Origin: an uncultured Macellibacteroides sp.
GTDB lineage: Bacteria; Bacteroidota; Bacteroidia; Bacteroidales; Tannerellaceae
Length of the DNA stretch: 64,000 nt
Assembly (NCBI RefSeq): GCF_963667135.1
Contig: NZ_OY762974.1
Coordinates: 2,046,001 to 2,110,000 of the forward strand
Reading direction: 5' to 3'
The notes beneath the pieces were generated by a model. It was not told where the DNA came from. It did no database searches and was given only the letters and a program-made list of their open reading frames with translations. Below, one piece after another: positions 60,989 through 64,000 of this stretch. How positions within the stretch are numbered: position 1 is the stretch's first letter; each line of letters starts with the position of its first letter. The translations under genes and the position numbers were made by a program.

Positions 60989-61486
60989 ATGAAGAAACTT
61001 ATTGTCTTTTTAATGATGGTTCTCCCACTTGGAGCTTTTGCCCAGGATGTAAAAATTGCGTTTGTAAACACTCAGGAAGTTATCACTGCTATGCCGGAAT
61101 TGGCTGCAATGGAAAAGCAAATGACAGAGATTAACGAAAATTACAAAAAAGAGTTGAAGCAAATGCAGGATGAATATCAAAAGAAATATTCTGATTATAT
61201 CGCTCAGCAAGACTCTTTGACAGAGAATATCAAGTTAAGAAGAATGCAGGAAATTCAGGATATCCAGGAACGTATTAACAACTTTCTGCAAGTAGCTGAA
61301 CAAGATGTTCAGAAGAAACAACAGGAATTGTTTACACCTATACAACAGAAGGTTCAGACAACTATAAAAGCTGTAGGTGACGAAAAAGGATACATGTACA
61401 TCATTGATCCGTCAGTGTTACTTTACAAAGGAACAAGTGCAGTTGATGCAACTCCTTTTGTAAAATCGAAATTAGGATTAAAGTAA
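60989..61486 (+). CDS. OmpH/Skp-family periplasmic chaperone (second copy)
   Basis: 165 residues. Signal peptide MKKLIVFLMMVLPLGAFAQ, the KIAFVNTQEVITAMPELAAMEKQM start of the OmpH domain, coiled coil with many Gln/Glu/Lys (about 45-130), and the C-terminal strand YMYIIDPSVLLYKG. A divergent paralogue of the gene just upstream, a common pairing in Bacteroidota. Followed by a terminator before murI. Confidence 0.92.
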   Translation: MKKLIVFLMMVLPLGAFAQDVKIAFVNTQEVITAMPELAAMEKQMTEINENYKKELKQMQDEYQKKYSDYIAQQDSLTENIKLRRMQEIQDIQERINNFLQVAEQDVQKKQQELFTPIQQKVQTTIKAVGDEKGYMYIIDPSVLLYKGTSAVDATPFVKSKLGLK

Positions 61487-61511
61487 AATAGGAATACGAT
61501 ATAGTGTCCTG

Positions 61512-61544
61512 AGGATGCCTTTCATTGGAAGGCATCCTTTTTTA
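61512..61544 (+). terminator. Terminator after the second OmpH gene
   Basis: A 10-bp stem (AGGATGCCTT 61512-61521 with 61529-61538), loop TCATTGG, then TTTTTT. A possible upstream murI start (TTG at 61525) would lie inside it and is rejected. Confidence 0.8.
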
Positions 61545-61547
61545 TAT

Positions 61548-61553
61548 AGGAGG
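61548..61553 (+). promoter_or_regulatory. murI: Strong Shine-Dalgarno before murI
   Basis: AGGAGG seven bases before the ATG at 61561. Perfect Shine-Dalgarno sequences are rare in this window; it fixes the murI start. Confidence 0.7.
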
Positions 61554-61560
61554 AATATAT

Positions 61561-62394
61561 ATGTTATCACAATGTCCAGGTCCAATTGGAATCTTTGATT
61601 CCGGATACGGCGGTCTCACAATCTATGAAAAAATCCGGGAAGTTATGCCCGGGTACGATTTCCTTTATCTCGGTGATAATGCCCGCACTCCATACGGGTC
61701 CAGATCTTTTGAGGTTGTTTATCGTTTCACGCTTCAAGCCGTTGAGAAACTATTTAACGAAGGCTGCCACCTTGTTATTCTCGCATGTAATACAGCTTCT
61801 GCCAAAGCGTTGCGTACTATTCAGCAAAATGATCTTGCTTCGATAGATCCCAATCGCCGTGTATTGGGCGTAATTCGTCCTACAGTAGAACTTGTGGATA
61901 GTATAAGTAAGTCAAAACATGTAGGGGTTGTAGGTACTTCGGGAACTATTTCATCGCAGTCTTATACATTGGAAATTGAAAAGATGTTTCCTCATATAGT
62001 AGTTACCGGAGAAGCATGCCCTATGTGGGTTCCATTGGTCGAGAACAACGAATTTAACGGACCGGGAGCGGATTACTTTATACAAAAACATTTGGACTCC
62101 TTATTAACCAAAGATCCGCAAATAGACACATTGATTCTTGGTTGTACTCATTATCCTTTACTTATAGACAAGATAAAACAGTTCTTACCTCAGGGCATAA
62201 CTGTATTTGCTCAGGGAGAATATGTGGCCTCCAGTCTAAAGGACTACCTGTTAAGACATCCCGAGATGGATGCCAAGCTAACAAAAAACGGCACTAGTCG
62301 TTTCCTTACAACAGAGTCTGCCGCTAAATTTGCAGAAGCCGCCTCTATCTTTTTAAATCAATCTATTGACGTTGAACAAGTGGCAATAGACTAA
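61561..62394 (+). CDS. murI: Glutamate racemase
   Basis: 277 residues from MLSQCPGPIGIFDSGYGG. Makes D-glutamate for peptidoglycan. Catalytic cysteines are visible: Cys76 in ILACNTASAKAL and Cys195 in GCTHYPLL; also YLGDNARTPYG. The start is set by the AGGAGG at 61548. Its stop codon lies within the stem of the following terminator. Confidence 0.95.
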   Translation: MLSQCPGPIGIFDSGYGGLTIYEKIREVMPGYDFLYLGDNARTPYGSRSFEVVYRFTLQAVEKLFNEGCHLVILACNTASAKALRTIQQNDLASIDPNRRVLGVIRPTVELVDSISKSKHVGVVGTSGTISSQSYTLEIEKMFPHIVVTGEACPMWVPLVENNEFNGPGADYFIQKHLDSLLTKDPQIDTLILGCTHYPLLIDKIKQFLPQGITVFAQGEYVASSLKDYLLRHPEMDAKLTKNGTSRFLTTESAAKFAEAASIFLNQSIDVEQVAID

Positions 62395-62440
62395 ATAAAG
62401 ACTGCTTATCCAGTATTATGGATAAGCAGTCTTTATTTAG
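62391..62440. terminator. Terminator overlapping the murI stop codon
   Basis: A 22-bp perfect stem (62391-62412 with 62419-62440), loop GTATTA. The murI TAA (62392-62394) is part of the left arm. The convergent yccF gene ends 21 bases to the right, so it probably serves both. Confidence 0.8.
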
Positions 62441-62460
62441 TATTCATCAGACAGCCGTTT

Positions 62461-62829
62461 TTACGAGATAGACTTTCCGAACGGAGCCAATGCAAGGGCT
62501 GCCATTTTAAAATGCTGCATTCCGAAAGGTATACCAATTATAGTAATGCAGAGCAGTACTCCAAAAAACAGGTGAGTGAGGCAAATCCAGATACCTCCCA
62601 ACAATATCCAGATCACATTCATAATAACTGATAAACATCCTCCGGAATTACCGCTGTCGGTAACTTTGTTTCCAAAAGGCCACAAGGCAAGCATGGCAAG
62701 TTTCAACGTCTGCAGCCCGAAAGGAATTCCGATAATGGTTACCATCATCAGTAAACTGGCTACCAGATATTCCATACTGGTAATAATGCCTCCGCAAATA
62801 AGCCAGATAAGATTACCTAAAAATTTCAT
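62461..62829 (-). CDS. yccF: YccF-family inner-membrane protein
   Basis: 122 residues. Two copies of the YccF motif: MTIIGIPFGLQTLKLAMLALWPFG-like at about 30-53 and ITIIGIPFGMQHFKMAALALAPFG near the end, with hydrophobic segments between. Small membrane protein of unknown function. Its ATG overlaps the stop codon of the M23 peptidase gene by 4 bases, so it is translationally coupled. Confidence 0.9.
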   Translation of the reverse strand: MKFLGNLIWLICGGIITSMEYLVASLLMMVTIIGIPFGLQTLKLAMLALWPFGNKVTDSGNSGGCLSVIMNVIWILLGGIWICLTHLFFGVLLCITIIGIPFGMQHFKMAALALAPFGKSIS

Positions 62830-64000
62830 TTCATATTGGTATTAGCATTAATTAAAGCCATTGTTCTGTTGGGATGAGCCAGATTCAACCTTATGCAACT
62901 GTCAATTTCGTTCAGTAAAGTTTTCTTTACAAGAAGAAAGCTGTCGCGCAGTTCCGGTTTAACAGGCTTGGAAGGAGGCGCTTCGACATGAAGCGGATTA
63001 ATAGGCTGACCATTCTTATATACCCGAAAATCAAGATGAGGACCTGTTGATAATCCTGTTGATCCAACGTAGGCTACAACTTCACCCTGTTGTACAGTGC
63101 TTCCTATACGGATGCCGCGTGCAAATCTTGATAGGTGCATATAAGTAGTGCTGTAGTTGGAATTATGCCTTATTTTGAGGAAGTTTCCTCCACCTCCCTG
63201 AAATCCTTTAGCTATAACAACCCCGGAGCCAATGCTTTTTACAGGAGTTCCTTTGGGAGCAGAATAATCTATTCCATGATGCGCGCGGTAACGTTTAAGA
63301 ATTGGATGGAAACGAGCATTGCTATATCTGGATGTAATGCGGAAGAAGTCAAGCGGAGCTTTAAGAAAGGCTTTACGTAAACTTTTTCCTTCTTCATCAT
63401 AATATTCCTGAACACTATCCTGCATAAACGGGATCGCCTTGTACGCTTTACCCTGATGTGTAAAAACAGCGGCTTCAATGGAAGATATACTTAATGATAC
63501 CGTATCGTCTATGAATGCTTCGTTGTAGATGGCAGAGAAAGAATCACCCTCTTTCACGTCAAAAAAATCGATTTGCCAAGCGTATACATCCGAAAGTTTA
63601 ATAGCCAGCAACGGATCGGAACCAACTTCCTTCATGGTGTTCCAAAGGGAAGAGTTTATTGTTCCGTTTACGAATTTCCGTTTGTATGTTATTTCTTTGG
63701 CAAAAGGATAGGCAGCCGGCAATTCTTCACATAAGTTGATAATAACAAAATCAGTCAGCGATTTTGGAAATATGATGTATTTTATGGTTGCAAGGCTGTC
63801 AGGCGACGTGATGGTACAGTATTGCATTCCCGCTTTTAATTTTCTGGGATCCAAAACTTCAGATGCGCACTTGGTTATACTGTCGGCCTGTGCAGGAGTG
63901 AAACCCAGACGGGCAAAGATAGTTGCCGGATTATCGCCCGATTCCATAACGTAATGGGTTACATCCAGCGAATCGGTACATATGCCATACTGAAATTCGT
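62826..64000 (-). CDS. M23-family metallopeptidase, N-terminus outside window
   Basis: The frame runs off the right edge; about 391 residues are visible. An opacity/LysM-like region is followed by the M23 (LytM) domain: YRAHHGIDYSAPKGTPVKSIGSGVV, GNFLKIRHNSNYSTTYMHLSRF, GEVVAYVGSTGLSTGPHLDFRVYKNG. The first metal ligands (His, Asp in HGIDYS) are present; the second motif is H-L-D where H-x-H is usual. Likely cuts peptidoglycan cross-bridges or acts as a regulator. Coupled to yccF by a 4-base overlap. Confidence 0.88.
   Translation of the reverse strand, partial: EFQYGICTDSLDVTHYVMESGDNPATIFARLGFTPAQADSITKCASEVLDPRKLKAGMQYCTITSPDSLATIKYIIFPKSLTDFVIINLCEELPAAYPFAKEITYKRKFVNGTINSSLWNTMKEVGSDPLLAIKLSDVYAWQIDFFDVKEGDSFSAIYNEAFIDDTVSLSISSIEAAVFTHQGKAYKAIPFMQDSVQEYYDEEGKSLRKAFLKAPLDFFRITSRYSNARFHPILKRYRAHHGIDYSAPKGTPVKSIGSGVVIAKGFQGGGGNFLKIRHNSNYSTTYMHLSRFARGIRIGSTVQQGEVVAYVGSTGLSTGPHLDFRVYKNGQPINPLHVEAPPSKPVKPELRDSFLLVKKTLLNEIDSCIRLNLAHPNRTMALINANTNMK

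Overview
The window looks like a chromosomal segment of a Bacteroidota bacterium, most likely order Bacteroidales and perhaps close to Parabacteroides/Tannerellaceae or Dysgonomonas; the genus is a guess. The evidence is a SusC/SusD pair, several TonB-linked and other outer-membrane barrels, a fused SecDF, DUF4468, DUF6057, DUF6089 and DUF6242-type proteins, almost no Shine-Dalgarno sequences, and many copies of the Bacteroidota -7 promoter box TAnnTTTG, some with a TTTG -33 box about 18-20 nt upstream. Almost all genes are ordinary housekeeping or envelope genes; the accessory content is two insertion sequences and a few repeat-rich gaps. All functional names come from reading motifs by eye, without database searches.

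Layout. 1-2438: end of a TPR protein and an outer-membrane barrel. 2557-2697: an orphan promoter followed by a terminator, a candidate small RNA. 2696-4991 (-): a SUMF1-like/sialidase fusion and a small TPR protein. 5164-9743: topA (+), then argS and an HU gene (-). 10010-12698 (+): two overlapping rhomboid proteases and an endonuclease/exonuclease/phosphatase-fold membrane protein. 12707-14423 (-): two DUF4468 secreted proteins. 14810-17842: secDF. 17927-19819 (-): trmB and the Mrp/ApbC ATPase. 19820-20314: a gene-free stretch rich in inverted repeats, ended by an ISL3/ISAon1-like insertion sequence at 20315-21707. 21813-22087 (-): three identical tRNA-Asn genes. 22193-24939 (+): PfkB kinase and S41 C-terminal protease. 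24923-27182 (-): two metallophosphoesterases. 27347-29631 (-): an NfnAB-type pair. 29727-33633 (-): GroES-like protein, MATE exporter, and FecCD-type ABC ATPase plus permease.

34018-38566 (+): SusC/SusD. 38618-44306 (-): a three-gene operon of TonB-linked barrel, DUF6057-type membrane protein and a PD40 protein with a CxxCH haem motif. 44541-46629: a secreted nitroreductase gene whose last codons are interrupted by a second, divergent ISAon1-like element; the 8-bp target duplication lets the original 3' end be read. 46698-46987 (-): tRNA-Gly, tRNA-Leu, tRNA-Gly. 47040-47436: gene-free repeats. 47437-48934 (-): a Rieske-like lipoprotein and an aldo/keto reductase. 49041-51452 (-): pyrE, an SRPBCC protein and argH. 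51539-53536 (-): prmC, recX, comF. 53593-62394 (+): ribD, a DUF6242-type lipoprotein, a DUF6089-type protein, uppS, bamA, two OmpH/Skp proteins and murI, an envelope-biogenesis cluster. 62461-64000 (-): an M23 peptidase cut by the window edge and YccF.

The most noteworthy items are the candidate small RNA at 2557-2697; the conserved +1 frame offset at an identical 15-nt motif in two divergent insertion sequences; the exactly readable IS insertion at the end of the nitroreductase gene; the haem-motif PD40/DUF6057/TonB operon; and the nested inverted repeats near 19920-20277 and 47167-47395. I did not find a clear-cut new defence or mobile system.
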